Origin: Streptomyces sp. JH14
GTDB taxonomy: Bacteria > Actinomycetota > Actinomycetes > Streptomycetales > Streptomycetaceae
Assembly (NCBI RefSeq): GCF_029428675.1
Contig: NZ_JAJNEL010000001.1
Coordinates: 868,001 to 932,000 of the forward strand
Reading direction: 5' to 3'
DNA: 64,000 bases
The number at the start of each line of letters is the position of its first letter. The stretch's first letter is position 1. Both the position numbers and the translations under genes were made by a program. This document shows positions 32,585-41,268 of the stretch, one piece after another. Below the pieces are notes generated by a model. The model was not told the DNA's origin. It searched no databases and saw nothing but the letters and a program-made list of their open reading frames with translations.

Positions 32585-33232
32585 TCAGTCCGCGGTCGAG
32601 ATCTCCATTCCTGCGGCTGTGACCTGCACGGATATGGCGGAGAGGTCGGCGACGACCGCGTCCGCCGCCAGCTCTGTGCGGTCGTGCGTTGTGGTCAAGG
32701 CCACGGTCTTCATCCCTGCGGCCCGTGCGGCCCGCAGCCCTGCGGGGGCGTCCTCGAAGACCACGCAGCGGGCCGGGTCGACGCCGAGGCGCCGGGCCGC
32801 GAGCAGATAGGGCTCGGGGTCCGGCTTGCCACGGGTGACGTCCTCGGCGGCGATCATCACGGGAAAGCCGATCCCGGCCTCGCGCAGCCGCGCCTCGCCG
32901 AGCGGCCGGGTCGCGGAGGTGACCACGGCCCAGCGGTGCGCGGGCAGCGAACCGAGCAGCTCCTTGGTGCCCGGGAGCACCACGACCCCGCCGGGGACGT
33001 CCTCGATCTCCAGCTGCTCGATACGGGCCAGGGCGCCGTCGACCCGGTCCTCGGGCAGCAGCTCGGCGATGATCTCGACGGCCGTGCGGCCGTGCAGCTC
33101 GACGCCGGAGAAGTCCTCCGCCGTGACGCCGTACTCCTGCGCCCATCGGATCCAGCAGCGGAACACCGACTCGATGGAGGAGAGCAGCGTTCCGTCGTTG
33201 TCGAACAGCAGGGCCTCGGCGTGGATCTTCAT
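32585..33232 (-). CDS. HAD-superfamily sugar-phosphatase-like hydrolase
   Basis: A 215-residue HAD phosphatase of the beta-phosphoglucomutase/YfbT type. Motif I is LLFDNDGTLLSS with the nucleophile Asp; note N replaces the usual middle residue, DxD being DND here. Motif II is VVTSATRP, the motif III Lys is in GKPDPEPYL, and motif IV is CVVFEDAPAGLRAA. A small helical cap lies at about 18-85. It probably dephosphorylates a sugar phosphate. The ATG at 33230-33232 begins the conserved core. Confidence 0.88.
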   Translation of the reverse strand: MKIHAEALLFDNDGTLLSSIESVFRCWIRWAQEYGVTAEDFSGVELHGRTAVEIIAELLPEDRVDGALARIEQLEIEDVPGGVVVLPGTKELLGSLPAHRWAVVTSATRPLGEARLREAGIGFPVMIAAEDVTRGKPDPEPYLLAARRLGVDPARCVVFEDAPAGLRAARAAGMKTVALTTTHDRTELAADAVVADLSAISVQVTAAGMEISTAD

Positions 33233-33303
33233 GGTCGCCGACCCTAGTCCTCGGGCCCGGGGGCGCACGCAGCGGGCCTTTTGGTCCGTAATACCCTCAC
33301 CTC

Positions 33304-33663
33304 ATGCTTGACGCCCTGACGATCGCGGTCGCCGTGACCGCGCTCGCCCTCGCCGCCTGGTGCGGATTCGCCGCCTACCGGGACCAGCCGACCAAGGACT
33401 GGCACTTCATCGGAATGGCCGTGGTGTCGCTGCTGGCGCTGGCCCAGCTGGTGGTGGGGATCGTGCTGCTGGCTGGGGGCCATCGGCCGGAGCAGGGCAT
33501 GACGATCTTCATCTGCTACCTGATCGGAGCCTTCGCAGCCGTGCCCGCGGCAGGTTTTCTGTCGCTGACCGAGCGGACCCGGTGGGGTTCGGTGACGGTG
33601 GCGGCCGGCGCGGTCGTGCTGGCTGTTCTGGAAGTACGGCTCTACGACATCTGGGGAAGCTGA
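33304..33663 (+). CDS. four-helix membrane protein, function unknown
   Basis: A 119-residue membrane protein with four hydrophobic helices (LTIAVAVTALALAAWCGFAA, GMAVVSLLALAQLVVGIVLL, IFICYLIGAFAAVPAAGFLS and SVTVAAGAVVLAVLEV). It starts two bases before a second membrane protein gene whose GTG follows the stop at once, so they form a pair. No family function recognised. Confidence 0.83.
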   Translation: MLDALTIAVAVTALALAAWCGFAAYRDQPTKDWHFIGMAVVSLLALAQLVVGIVLLAGGHRPEQGMTIFICYLIGAFAAVPAAGFLSLTERTRWGSVTVAAGAVVLAVLEVRLYDIWGS

Positions 33664-33665
33664 CC

Positions 33666-34097
33666 GTGACCGAGACCGACACCACCTCCGGTTCCGCACC
33701 GAAGGCCCGCTTCGAGCTGGGCGCCGGCCCCGGCCGTGTACTGGTCTGGTTCTACGGGGTGTTCACCGTGGCGGCCGCCTCCCGCTCGATCGTCCAGATG
33801 ATCCTGGACTTCGGTAAGGCCCCGCTCGCCTATGTGCTGTCGGCCGTCGCCGCCCTGGTGTACGGCTTCATCACGTACTCGCTGGTGCGCGGCGGAGAGA
33901 GGGCGCGCAGGACGGCGCTGGTGTGCTGCGCCGCCGAGCTCGCGGGCGTGCTGATCGTCGGCACGTGGACGCTGGTCGAGCCGTCGGCCTTCACGGACGC
34001 CACCGTCTGGTCGTACCTGGGCAGGGACTACCTGTTCATCCCGGTGATCCTGCCGGTCACCGGGATGATCTGGCTGCGTCGCGCGAAGAACGGGTGA
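33666..34097 (+). CDS. four-helix membrane protein, partner of the preceding gene
   Basis: A 143-residue membrane protein. A hydrophilic N-terminus (TDTTSGSAPKARFELGAG) precedes four hydrophobic helices. The start is GTG at 33666, two bases after the stop of the upstream gene, so translation is coupled. The two small membrane proteins likely form one complex. They are usually annotated only as integral membrane proteins. The end is 19 bp from the convergent GNAT gene. Confidence 0.82.
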   Translation: MTETDTTSGSAPKARFELGAGPGRVLVWFYGVFTVAAASRSIVQMILDFGKAPLAYVLSAVAALVYGFITYSLVRGGERARRTALVCCAAELAGVLIVGTWTLVEPSAFTDATVWSYLGRDYLFIPVILPVTGMIWLRRAKNG

Positions 34098-34116
34098 CGT
34101 CCGGGACGGTCGCCGC

Positions 34117-34620
34117 TCAGGCGCTGGCCACGTAGGCCGGTGCGGCGGCGTCCTTCTCCAACTGCACGAGCCGGACGCCGTCCTGACCGGTGGTGTTGCC
34201 CACGGGTGCGTAACCCGCCCGCCGGTAGAGCCGCAGATTGACCTCGCTGCGGTGCCCCGTGTGCAGCCGGAAGCGGGTGGCCGACCGCTCGTCCGCGAGT
34301 GCGGACTCCGCGGCCTTCAGCAGCCGGGCGCCGAGGCCGTGCCGCTGGAGCCGGGGGTGGACACAGAGCCGTGCAATCTCGCCGGTGCCGTCCACGTCGG
34401 TGGATCCGCACACCGCACCGACTACTTCGTCGCCGAGCCGCGCCACGAACACGAGATGGGCGGTCAGTTGGCCGCGGACCGATTCGAGGGTCTGCACCAG
34501 CGGGTCGATCCGGTAGTTCCCGTACAGCTCCGCCTCGCTCTGGAAACAGAGGTACTGGAGTTTCAAGATCTGTTCGGCGTCCTCCGCCGTAGCCGCCGAG
34601 ATGATCACACTCATGCCCAT
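34117..34620 (-). CDS. GNAT acetyltransferase
   Basis: A 167-residue single-domain GNAT. EIARLCVHPRLQRHGLGARLL holds the acetyl-CoA loop (R-x-x-G-x-G/A), and TGHRSEVNLRLYRRAGY is motif B. The N-terminal ISAATAEDAEQILKLQYLCFQ binds the acceptor. Two in-frame ATGs (34618-34620 and 34612-34614) are possible; the first is better placed behind GGGAGG. The acceptor is unknown. Confidence 0.85.
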   Translation of the reverse strand: MGMSVIISAATAEDAEQILKLQYLCFQSEAELYGNYRIDPLVQTLESVRGQLTAHLVFVARLGDEVVGAVCGSTDVDGTGEIARLCVHPRLQRHGLGARLLKAAESALADERSATRFRLHTGHRSEVNLRLYRRAGYAPVGNTTGQDGVRLVQLEKDAAAPAYVASA

Positions 34621-34666
34621 GTGTGCATGCCTCCCGCTCACCTGATCCACCGGTTGTCTAACGCTC

Positions 34667-35203
34667 CTATCCCCGCGCTTCAGGAACGACAACCTCCGCC
34701 GCGAGCATTCTGCGCAGACATCCAAGGCATCGGGAACGGATCGGACCCAAACTGCCTTGTGACATACCCAACTTCCCTGCGATCTCCCGGTAGGTGGGAT
34801 CGCCCGGGGCGAGCATCTCCGCCAGCAGCCGGGCACACCGTCCGGACAGCCGTTCCACCGCGGCGTGCAGCGCCCTGCGTTCGTCGGCCCCGACCGCCGA
34901 CCGCTCGGGGCAGCCGGCGGGATCCGCGGTGGCCTCGTCCGCGTACGGACGTTCGCGTCGGGCGGCACGACGGGCGCGGCGCGCCTCCGCCCGTACGGTG
35001 TCGCGGACCCAGCGGGCCGGGTCGGCCGGCAGCCCCTGATCCGCTAGCAGCTCCAACAGCCGCAGCCAGACCGCCTGTTCGAGATCGGCGGGCTCGACGG
35101 CTGCGCCCGCCGCCGCATCGCTCGCCTCGGCCGTCGCCTCGGCACTGACGAGGGGGTGCAGGGCGTGGACGACGGACGCGGGGGCGGCTGCGAGAAGTGT
35201 CAT
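34667..35203 (-). CDS. RNA polymerase sigma-70-like protein (small, atypical)
   Basis: A 178-residue protein with the layout of a short sigma-70-like factor. Residues about 35-95 resemble a degenerate region 2 (DLEQAVWLRLLELLADQGLP, WVRDTVRAEARRARRAARR). The C-terminal 60 residues form a region 4 helix-turn-helix (LSGRCARLLAEMLAPGDPTY, REIAGKLGMSQGSLGPIRSR). The -10 recognition residues of region 2 are not obvious, so promoter specificity cannot be guessed. The start at 35201-35203 is the first ATG before conserved sequence. A stand-alone gene with no anti-sigma factor beside it. Confidence 0.78.
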   Translation of the reverse strand: MTLLAAAPASVVHALHPLVSAEATAEASDAAAGAAVEPADLEQAVWLRLLELLADQGLPADPARWVRDTVRAEARRARRAARRERPYADEATADPAGCPERSAVGADERRALHAAVERLSGRCARLLAEMLAPGDPTYREIAGKLGMSQGSLGPIRSRCLGCLRRMLAAEVVVPEARG

Positions 35204-35325
35204 GCCCCACCCGACGCGGCCCCGCGGCGGCCGGTTGCCGTCCGCGGGACGCACCACCCGACCGGGGCATGCCCGGCCGGGTGCTGACGCGGGAGGGGTG
35301 CGTCGGGCCCTCGTGGCGCTCCGGG

Positions 35326-36504
35326 CTACCGGCCTCTCGTGAAGTCCGCCGCGGCGAGCAGGGCCGTGTCCGGGTTGTCGGAGAATATCCCGTCGATACC
35401 CGACGCGAAGTACGCCTGGAACGCACCGAATGCGTCGCCATAGGCATTGGGGTCCGTACCGCGCCGGAAGTCGGCCGGCAGGAAGGTGTTCTCGTTGCGC
35501 ATGGTGTACGGGTGCAGGATCAGGCCCTGCGCGTGCGCGTCCTTCACCAGAGTGGTCGGCGTGGTGAGCCGGCCCGACGCGTCCTTGGGGATGATCAGGT
35601 CCAGGGTGGGGCCGATGCCCTGTGCGAAGGACGCCATCCACGCCAGGCCGGAGGGCTTCACGAGGTCGTCGACCGTACGCGGGTCGCCGGTCGCCACGAA
35701 GTCCCAGGGACGCGATCCCGCTCCGGAAAGCAGCACGACACGCGGGGTGGCGACGAGCTTCGACAGCCGCTGGATGCTGCTGGGCTCGAACGACTGGAGG
35801 ATGAGCGGCGACTGCGCACGGTGGCGGTTGTAGCGCCGCAGCAGCTTGGCGAGCGGCTCCTCCAGACCGAGGCCGAGGCCGCGGAAGTAGGTGGGGTGCT
35901 TGGTCTCGACGTACAGCCAGACCTGCTTTCCGCGCCGGTGACCTTCGCGGTCGGCCCACTGCAGCACCTCTTCGAAGGTGGGGACCTCCCAGCGGCCGTC
36001 GTAGAGCGTGTTCTTCTGGCGGTTGCCGGGGATGCGCTCCTTGGCGCGGAGCGTCTTCAGCTCGGCGAGGGTGAAGTCCTCGGTGAACCAGCCGGTGAGG
36101 GAGACACCGTCGACGCTCTTCGTCGTCCTGCGGCTCGCGAACTCCGGATGGTCGGCGACATCGGTGGTGGCGGTGATGTCGTTCTCGTGACGGCAGACGA
36201 GATGGCCGTCCTTGGTGGGCACCAGGTCCTGCTCGATGATGTGCGCGCCCATGTCGAGGGCCAGCTGGTACGAGCCCAGCGTGTGCTCGGGGCGGTAGCC
36301 GCTGGTTCCGCGGTGTCCGATCACCGTGGGCACCGGCAGGTCCAGACGGTGGCCGTGGCCGCCGGACCGTTCCGCGGTGGCCCCGGCCGTGTTCCCGGCA
36401 GCGCTCGCCGTGCCGGACAGGGAGAGGGTGGCCGATCCGAGTACGGCCGCCCCCGCTCCCAGGACGGTCCGACGGCCGGGGTTCGCCTGCGCGCGCTCTG
36501 TCAT
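35326..36504 (-). CDS. glpQ: secreted glycerophosphodiester phosphodiesterase
   Basis: A 392-residue exported GDPD. A twin-arginine signal (RRTVLGAGAAVLGSATLSLS, then GTASA) lies at 11-35. The TIM-barrel core shows VIGHRGTSGYRPEHTL with the catalytic His, then EQDLVPTKDGHLVCRHE with the metal-binding acids and second His. It frees glycerol-3-phosphate from glycerophosphodiesters outside the cell, supplying carbon and phosphate. The ATG at 36502-36504 has GGGAG upstream. S. coelicolor glpQ genes are under PhoP control. The upstream region carries GTTCATC in an 11-bp spaced pattern (36607-36637) and the palindrome ATCCACTGGAT (36623-36633), but a PHO box is only a weak possibility. Confidence 0.9.
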   Translation of the reverse strand: MTERAQANPGRRTVLGAGAAVLGSATLSLSGTASAAGNTAGATAERSGGHGHRLDLPVPTVIGHRGTSGYRPEHTLGSYQLALDMGAHIIEQDLVPTKDGHLVCRHENDITATTDVADHPEFASRRTTKSVDGVSLTGWFTEDFTLAELKTLRAKERIPGNRQKNTLYDGRWEVPTFEEVLQWADREGHRRGKQVWLYVETKHPTYFRGLGLGLEEPLAKLLRRYNRHRAQSPLILQSFEPSSIQRLSKLVATPRVVLLSGAGSRPWDFVATGDPRTVDDLVKPSGLAWMASFAQGIGPTLDLIIPKDASGRLTTPTTLVKDAHAQGLILHPYTMRNENTFLPADFRRGTDPNAYGDAFGAFQAYFASGIDGIFSDNPDTALLAAADFTRGR

Positions 36505-36739
36505 GAATGCTCCCTCGCATGTGATGTGTGGCACGGTCGAGCGACGCCCGAGCGTAGGGAGCTGCGCCATCCGGGTGGCATCCCTGGGACGAACACGGCG
36601 GAAACACACGTCAACACTGCGTATCCACTGGATGAACCCGATGTGCGATCGGCGAGTACCCGCGAGTATCGTCCTCACCTGCATATACCGTCACGATCCC
36701 GCACCTCGGCCGGCCCTGGCCCCTACACCGGAGGAACCG

Positions 36740-37411
36740 TTGTCCCGACACGCACTCATCAAGGCAGTGCTCGGACCGCTCTTGCGCCTGATGTTCCGCC
36801 CCCAGGTGGAGGGCGTGGAGAACATCCCCGGGGACGGTCCGGTGATCCTCGCGGGCAACCACCTGACGTTCATCGACTCGATGATCATGCCGATCTGCTG
36901 CGACCGGCCGGTGTTCTACATCGGCAAGGACGAGTACGTGACGGGCAAGGGGCTGAAGGGCCGGCTCATGGCCTGGTTCTTCACGGGCTGCGGCATGATC
37001 CCGGTGGACCGGGACGGTGGACGTGGCGGTGTCGCGGCGCTGATGACGGGCCGTCGGGTGCTGGAGGAGGGCAAGGCGTTCGCCATCTACCCCGAGGGCA
37101 CCCGCTCCCCCGACGGCCGGCTCTACCGGGGTCGTACGGGCATCGCCCGGCTGACGCTGATGACGGGTGCGCCGGTGGTGCCGTTCGCCATGATCGGCAC
37201 GGACAAGCTGCAGCCCGGTGGTGCGGGACTCCCCCGGCCCGGCAAGGTGACGGTCCGCTTCGGCGAGCAGATGGAGTTCTCCCGCTACGAGGGCATGGAC
37301 CGCGACCGCTATGTGCTGCGGGCGGTGACCGACTCCGTGATGGCCGAGGTGATGCGGCTGTCCGGCCAGGAGTACGTCGACATGTATGCGACGAAGGCGA
37401 AGGCCGCCTGA
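36740..37411 (+). CDS. 1-acyl-sn-glycerol-3-phosphate acyltransferase (PlsC-type)
   Basis: A 223-residue membrane-associated acyltransferase that adds the second acyl chain to lysophosphatidic acid. The catalytic NHLTFIDS (NHxxxxD) and substrate-binding YPEGTRSPDG (EGTR) motifs are intact, and VVPFAMIGTDKLQPGG is the third block. The start codon is TTG at 36740-36742, chosen because GGAGGA stands eight bases upstream and no ATG or GTG fits. Divergent from glpQ. A hairpin terminator follows. Confidence 0.91.
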   Translation: MSRHALIKAVLGPLLRLMFRPQVEGVENIPGDGPVILAGNHLTFIDSMIMPICCDRPVFYIGKDEYVTGKGLKGRLMAWFFTGCGMIPVDRDGGRGGVAALMTGRRVLEEGKAFAIYPEGTRSPDGRLYRGRTGIARLTLMTGAPVVPFAMIGTDKLQPGGAGLPRPGKVTVRFGEQMEFSRYEGMDRDRYVLRAVTDSVMAEVMRLSGQEYVDMYATKAKAA

Positions 37412-37436
37412 ACCGGCGGATCCCCGGAACATCCGG

Positions 37437-37470
37437 AGGGCCCGTACCCCCACTCGGCGGTACGGGCCCT
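37437..37470 (+). terminator. terminator after the acyltransferase gene
   Basis: A perfect 12-bp stem (37437-37448 with 37459-37470) and a 10-base loop, 25 bases past the stop. Confidence 0.7.
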
Positions 37471-37538
37471 TCCGTATCCATGACCACTCGTACGGCCGAA
37501 GGCGTGCACGGCCGGCCGCGCTCTGCGCCGGACGGGCC

Positions 37539-39083
37539 CTACGGGTGCTCGATCTCCTCCTCCAGCGCCTGGCCGCGCAGCAGGAACCAGGCGGCCACCG
37601 CCGTCGCCAGCAGGACCGCCGCACCGATTCCGGCGGCGATGTGCAGCCCGTCGACGAACGACTCCTGCGCCGCCGAGACCAGGGCGTGCCCCTGCTCGGC
37701 CGGGAGGCCGTGGGCCGCTTCGACGGCGCCGCCCAGGGAGTCGTGGGCGGCCGCCGCGGCCCCGGCCGGGACGCCGGGCGGGGTGACGAAGCCCTGGTAG
37801 ACACCGGTGACGATGGAGCCGAGCAGAGCGATGCCGAGGGCCGCGCCGAGTTCGTACGCCGTCTCGGAGACCGCCGAAGCGGACCCCGCGTGCTCCTTCG
37901 GGACGCTGGAGAGGATCACGTCGGAGGTGACGGTGAAGGCGAATCCCGCGCCGATGCCCACGACCAGCAGCAGAAGCCCGATCAGCGGATAGCCGGTCTC
38001 CTTGTGGACCAGGGTGACCGCGGCGAGCGACACGCCGACCGCTGCGAGCCCGGCGGACACCACCAACCGCACCGAGAAGCGGCGGGCGGCCCGGCCGGCG
38101 ATCAGCCCGCAGGTCACCGCGCCGACGGCGGCCGGCAGCTCGGCGAGTCCGGCCTCCAGCGGACCGCGCCCCTGAACCAGTTGGAGGAACTGGGAGAGGA
38201 AGAAGACCAGCCCGGACAGGCCGAGGATGGTCAGCAGGTCGGCGAGGACCGCGCCCGAGAAGCCCCGGTGGTGGAAGAGCCGCATGTCCAGCAGCGGATC
38301 GGCCAGCGTGAGCTGTCTGCGGACGAACCAGCAGAGCAGGACCGTACCGCCGACGCCGGCGACGGCGACCTCCCAGCTCCCCCCGTGCGCGGCCAGCTCC
38401 TTGATGGTGTACACGACGCCGACCATGCCGACCAGGGAGAGCGCCACACTGATCAGGTCCCAGGGGCCCGGCGCCGGGTTCTTCGACTCGGGGATCATCC
38501 TGATGCCGACGACCACGAGGACCGCCATCACCGGCAGGTTGATCAGGAAGACCGACCCCCACCAGAAGTGCTCCAGCAGAAACCCTCCGACCACCGGGCC
38601 GACGGCCGCGCCCGCGGAGGCCATGGCGCCCCAGATACCGATCGCGAAGGAGCGCTCGCGCGGGTCGTTGAAGAGGTTCCGGATGAGGGCGAGGGTGGAC
38701 GGCATCAGGGTGGCGCCCGCGACACCGAGCAGGGCTCGCGCAAGGATCATCATCTCGGCGCTGCTCGCGTACGCGTTGAGCACGGAGACCGCGCCGAACG
38801 CGGTGGCACCGCTCAGCAGCAGCTTCTTGCGGCCGATGCGGTCGCCGAGGCTGCCCATGGAGACCAGGAGCCCGGCGATGACGAACGAGTAGACGTCGCC
38901 GATCCAGAGCAGCTGGGTGCCGGTCGGCTCGAGATCCTCGCTGAGGAACGGTGTGGCCAGGCCCAGAACGGTGGCGTCGATCGCCACCAGCAGTACGGCC
39001 AGCACGAGCACGGCCAGCGCGATCCACCGCCCGGGGCGGCGCAGCTCGTCGGTGGTCCGTGCCTGCTGCTCGATGCCGGTCAT
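37539..39083 (-). CDS. DHA2-family drug/proton antiporter (14-helix MFS)
   Basis: A 514-residue, 14-helix MFS efflux pump of the EmrB/QacA type. Motif A is GSLGDRIGRKKLLLSG, motif C is IWGAMASAGAAVGPVVGGFL, and the helix 1 motif is VLLVAIDATVLGLATPFLSE. The drug it exports is unknown. Its ATG (39081-39083) overlaps the TGA of the tetR gene by 4 bp, so pump and repressor are co-expressed from one promoter, which carries a clear operator upstream. Confidence 0.92.
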   Translation of the reverse strand: MTGIEQQARTTDELRRPGRWIALAVLVLAVLLVAIDATVLGLATPFLSEDLEPTGTQLLWIGDVYSFVIAGLLVSMGSLGDRIGRKKLLLSGATAFGAVSVLNAYASSAEMMILARALLGVAGATLMPSTLALIRNLFNDPRERSFAIGIWGAMASAGAAVGPVVGGFLLEHFWWGSVFLINLPVMAVLVVVGIRMIPESKNPAPGPWDLISVALSLVGMVGVVYTIKELAAHGGSWEVAVAGVGGTVLLCWFVRRQLTLADPLLDMRLFHHRGFSGAVLADLLTILGLSGLVFFLSQFLQLVQGRGPLEAGLAELPAAVGAVTCGLIAGRAARRFSVRLVVSAGLAAVGVSLAAVTLVHKETGYPLIGLLLLVVGIGAGFAFTVTSDVILSSVPKEHAGSASAVSETAYELGAALGIALLGSIVTGVYQGFVTPPGVPAGAAAAAHDSLGGAVEAAHGLPAEQGHALVSAAQESFVDGLHIAAGIGAAVLLATAVAAWFLLRGQALEEEIEHP

Positions 39084-39631
39084 CGCTCCACGCTCCGGCG
39101 TGCTCCGCCGAGCAGCAACTCGACGATCATGTACGCGAAGTCCTGTCCAGCCACCCGGCCCGCCTGAACGGCCCAGGCCCCTGTGGAGACGAGCCCGTAC
39201 AGGGCCTCGGTCAGCCAGGCGGGGGTCAGGTCGATGCGGAACTCGCCGCGCTCCTGGCCACGCCGGAAGAAGGCGGAGACCCGCGCGTCCAGCCGGTTCC
39301 AGCCCTCGTTCATCTGGTCGCCCTCGAAGAGCTGGTTCTCGGTGACGAGGAAGGACAGCAGTCCGGCGCTCGGCTGCACGGCTGCGATCAGCCGGCGCAG
39401 CGCCTCCTCCGAGGTCCCCTCGTCGAGCGCGGCGGCGTCGAGCGCCGCTTCGAACTCCTGGATCCCCAATTCCTCCAGCGCCCTGACCAGGGCGTCCCGT
39501 CCGGAAAAGTGCCGGTGCAGCGTGGCGCGCCCGATGCCCGCAGCCCTCGCGACCTCGTCCATGGTGGCGGTCGACTTCCGGGTCAGGAGTGAGGCGGCGC
39601 TGCGCAGCACCTGCGCACGGTCGAGAGTCAT
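39080..39631 (-). CDS. TetR-family repressor of the adjacent MFS pump
   Basis: A 183-residue TetR-type regulator. The N-terminal helix-turn-helix is TMDEVARAAGIGRATLHRHF (about 23-42), typical of the family. The C-terminal part is a ligand-binding helical domain with LVTENQLFEGDQMNEGW. The ATG is at 39629-39631. A 20-bp palindrome lies 19 bp upstream of it, so autoregulation is very likely. It is co-transcribed with, and translationally coupled to, the DHA2 pump it presumably controls. Confidence 0.92.
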   Translation of the reverse strand: MTLDRAQVLRSAASLLTRKSTATMDEVARAAGIGRATLHRHFSGRDALVRALEELGIQEFEAALDAAALDEGTSEEALRRLIAAVQPSAGLLSFLVTENQLFEGDQMNEGWNRLDARVSAFFRRGQERGEFRIDLTPAWLTEALYGLVSTGAWAVQAGRVAGQDFAYMIVELLLGGARRSVER

Positions 39632-39649
39632 GAGACGACACTAACCCAT

Positions 39650-39669
39650 ATGAGACACCTTTGTCTCAT
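39650..39669. promoter_or_regulatory. TetR-type operator
   Basis: A perfect inverted repeat, ATGAGACA-CCTT-TGTCTCAT, with 8-bp arms, between the tetR start and the divergent HAD-like gene. Its symmetry and place make it the probable binding site of the adjacent TetR protein. Confidence 0.75.
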
Positions 39670-39715
39670 TGAATAATCCGTCGACCCCCTCTCCGGGAGA
39701 GGGGACCATGGCGCC

Positions 39716-40234
39716 ATGAAGCCGCTGCTGCTGATCGACATCGACGGTCCGCTCAATCCGTACGCGGCGCTGTCACTCCGCCGGGCGCCGGACGGATACC
39801 TGGTCCACCTGATGCGGCCGACGGGGTGGACCGACGGGCCCGCCCTGCCCGTCCTGCTCAATCCGGACCACGGCACCGCGCTGCTGGCGCTCGCCGGCCG
39901 GTACACCCTGGTCTGGGCGACGACCTGGAAGGACGAGGCCAACGAGTGGGTCGGCCCGCATCTCGGGCTGCCGCAGCTGCCGTACATCGACTGGCCGACA
40001 ATGCACGGCGGGGCACCCGAGGGGACGTTCTGGAAGACGCAGTACGTCGTGGAGTACGCGGCCGGACGGCCGTTCGCCTGGGTCGACGACGAGATCACCG
40101 AGCGGGACCGGGCATGGATCGCCGGTCAGGGGCTGGGCGACGCACTGCTGCGCCGGATAGACCCCTGGACCGGTCTGGAGCAGGCGGACTTCGACGCGCT
40201 GGCGCAGTGGGCAGCGGACCGGGACGGGCAGTGA
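39716..40234 (+). CDS. HAD-like hydrolase domain protein
   Basis: A 172-residue protein with a HAD-like start, LLLIDIDGPLNPYAAL (motif I DIDG), and a later WVDDEITERDRAW that can supply the acidic motif IV. VWATTWKDEANEWVGPHLGL is characteristic of the HAD-like proteins linked to RNA-repair (Swiss Army Knife) contexts in actinobacteria. There is no cap domain. The ATG at 39716 begins the core. Divergent from the tetR gene; the operator lies between. Substrate unknown. Confidence 0.78.
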   Translation: MKPLLLIDIDGPLNPYAALSLRRAPDGYLVHLMRPTGWTDGPALPVLLNPDHGTALLALAGRYTLVWATTWKDEANEWVGPHLGLPQLPYIDWPTMHGGAPEGTFWKTQYVVEYAAGRPFAWVDDEITERDRAWIAGQGLGDALLRRIDPWTGLEQADFDALAQWAADRDGQ

Positions 40235-40269
40235 ACGCCGTCCGTCCCGGTCCTTGCGGAACCTCGCCG

Positions 40270-41169
40270 TCAGTCGTTCAGAACGACCAGGTCCAGCTCC
40301 GGAAGGCGGGCCGGATCGTCGATCACATACAGCTCGACGACCCTGCTCCGCTCGATCGTGAAGCGCATGACCGAGAACCGCTGTCCCTCGCGGACCGAGA
40401 TGACCGCCGGGGCCCCGTCGACGAGCGCCGGCTGCGACGACCGGGCGAACGGCGCGAACATGATCGCCTGGCGGGCGACCGAAGCGGCCCCGCGCACCAT
40501 CGTGGGAGCGCCGGCACCGCCCGCGCCGCCGTCCGACCGTGCCACCACGTCCGGGTCCAGCACGGCCACCAGCGCATCGAAGTCGCCGCCCCGGGCTGCG
40601 GCCAGGAACGCGTCGACTACCTCGCGTTTCCGGATGAGATCGGGGTCCGGCACCCGGTCCACACCCTGGACGCGGCGGCGGGCCCTGCTGGCGAGCTGCC
40701 GGGCCGCGGCCGGCGTCCGGTCCACGATGCGGCCGATCTCGTCGAACGGCACCGCGAACATGTCGTGGAGCACGAAGGCGAGCCGTTCGGCCGGGTCCAG
40801 CGTCTCCAGCACCACCAGGAGCGCCAGCCCGACCGAATCGGCCACCAGCGCCTGCTGTTCGGGGTCGCTGCCGGGCTGCGGGCCTAGGACCGGCTCGGGG
40901 GCGTCGGCACCGGGCACCCGCGCCTCCAGGGACTCCTCGCGCCGTGACCGGCGCGAGCGCAGCATGTCCAGGCAGACCCGGCCGACGACCGTGGTCAGCC
41001 AGCCGCCCAGGTTCTCGATCTGCCGCCCGTCGGTACGGCTGAGCCGGATCCAGGCTTCCTGGACGGCGTCGTCCGCGTCGGCGGACGAGCCGAGCATCCG
41101 GTAGGCCACGGCCTGCAGATGGGCCCGGCTCTCCTCGAAGCGTTCCGCCAGAAACTCGTGCTCGTCCAC
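40270..41169 (-). CDS. ECF41-type RNA polymerase sigma factor with SnoaL-like C-terminal domain
   Basis: A 299-residue ECF sigma factor of the SigJ/ECF41 type. Region 2 is at about 10-75 (AYRMLGSSADADDAVQEAWIR) and region 4 at about 115-165 (VLHDMFAVPFDEIGRIVDRT, PAAARQLASRARRRV). A SnoaL-like domain runs from about 170 to the end (VVDAFLAAARGGDFDALVAV, then ARSDGG). In this group the C-terminal domain itself modulates activity in place of an anti-sigma factor. The start is GTG at 41167-41169. ECF41 genes usually neighbour a carboxymuconolactone decarboxylase or oxidoreductase target; here an aldo/keto reductase is upstream on the same strand. Confidence 0.92.
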   Translation of the reverse strand: MDEHEFLAERFEESRAHLQAVAYRMLGSSADADDAVQEAWIRLSRTDGRQIENLGGWLTTVVGRVCLDMLRSRRSRREESLEARVPGADAPEPVLGPQPGSDPEQQALVADSVGLALLVVLETLDPAERLAFVLHDMFAVPFDEIGRIVDRTPAAARQLASRARRRVQGVDRVPDPDLIRKREVVDAFLAAARGGDFDALVAVLDPDVVARSDGGAGGAGAPTMVRGAASVARQAIMFAPFARSSQPALVDGAPAVISVREGQRFSVMRFTIERSRVVELYVIDDPARLPELDLVVLND

Positions 41170-41268
41170 AGTCCCATTCCTCCGTAGCGTTCCGTCACAG
41201 CACTGACGTTGCGCAGCGGGCAGATGTGACAGGGCCGGGGTTCACCGGCTCGTGGTGGGGTGCGCCGG

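Noticed and set aside
36607..36637. PHO box before glpQ
   Set aside because: Only one good GTTCATC unit is present; the following 11-bp units do not match the GTTCACC consensus.
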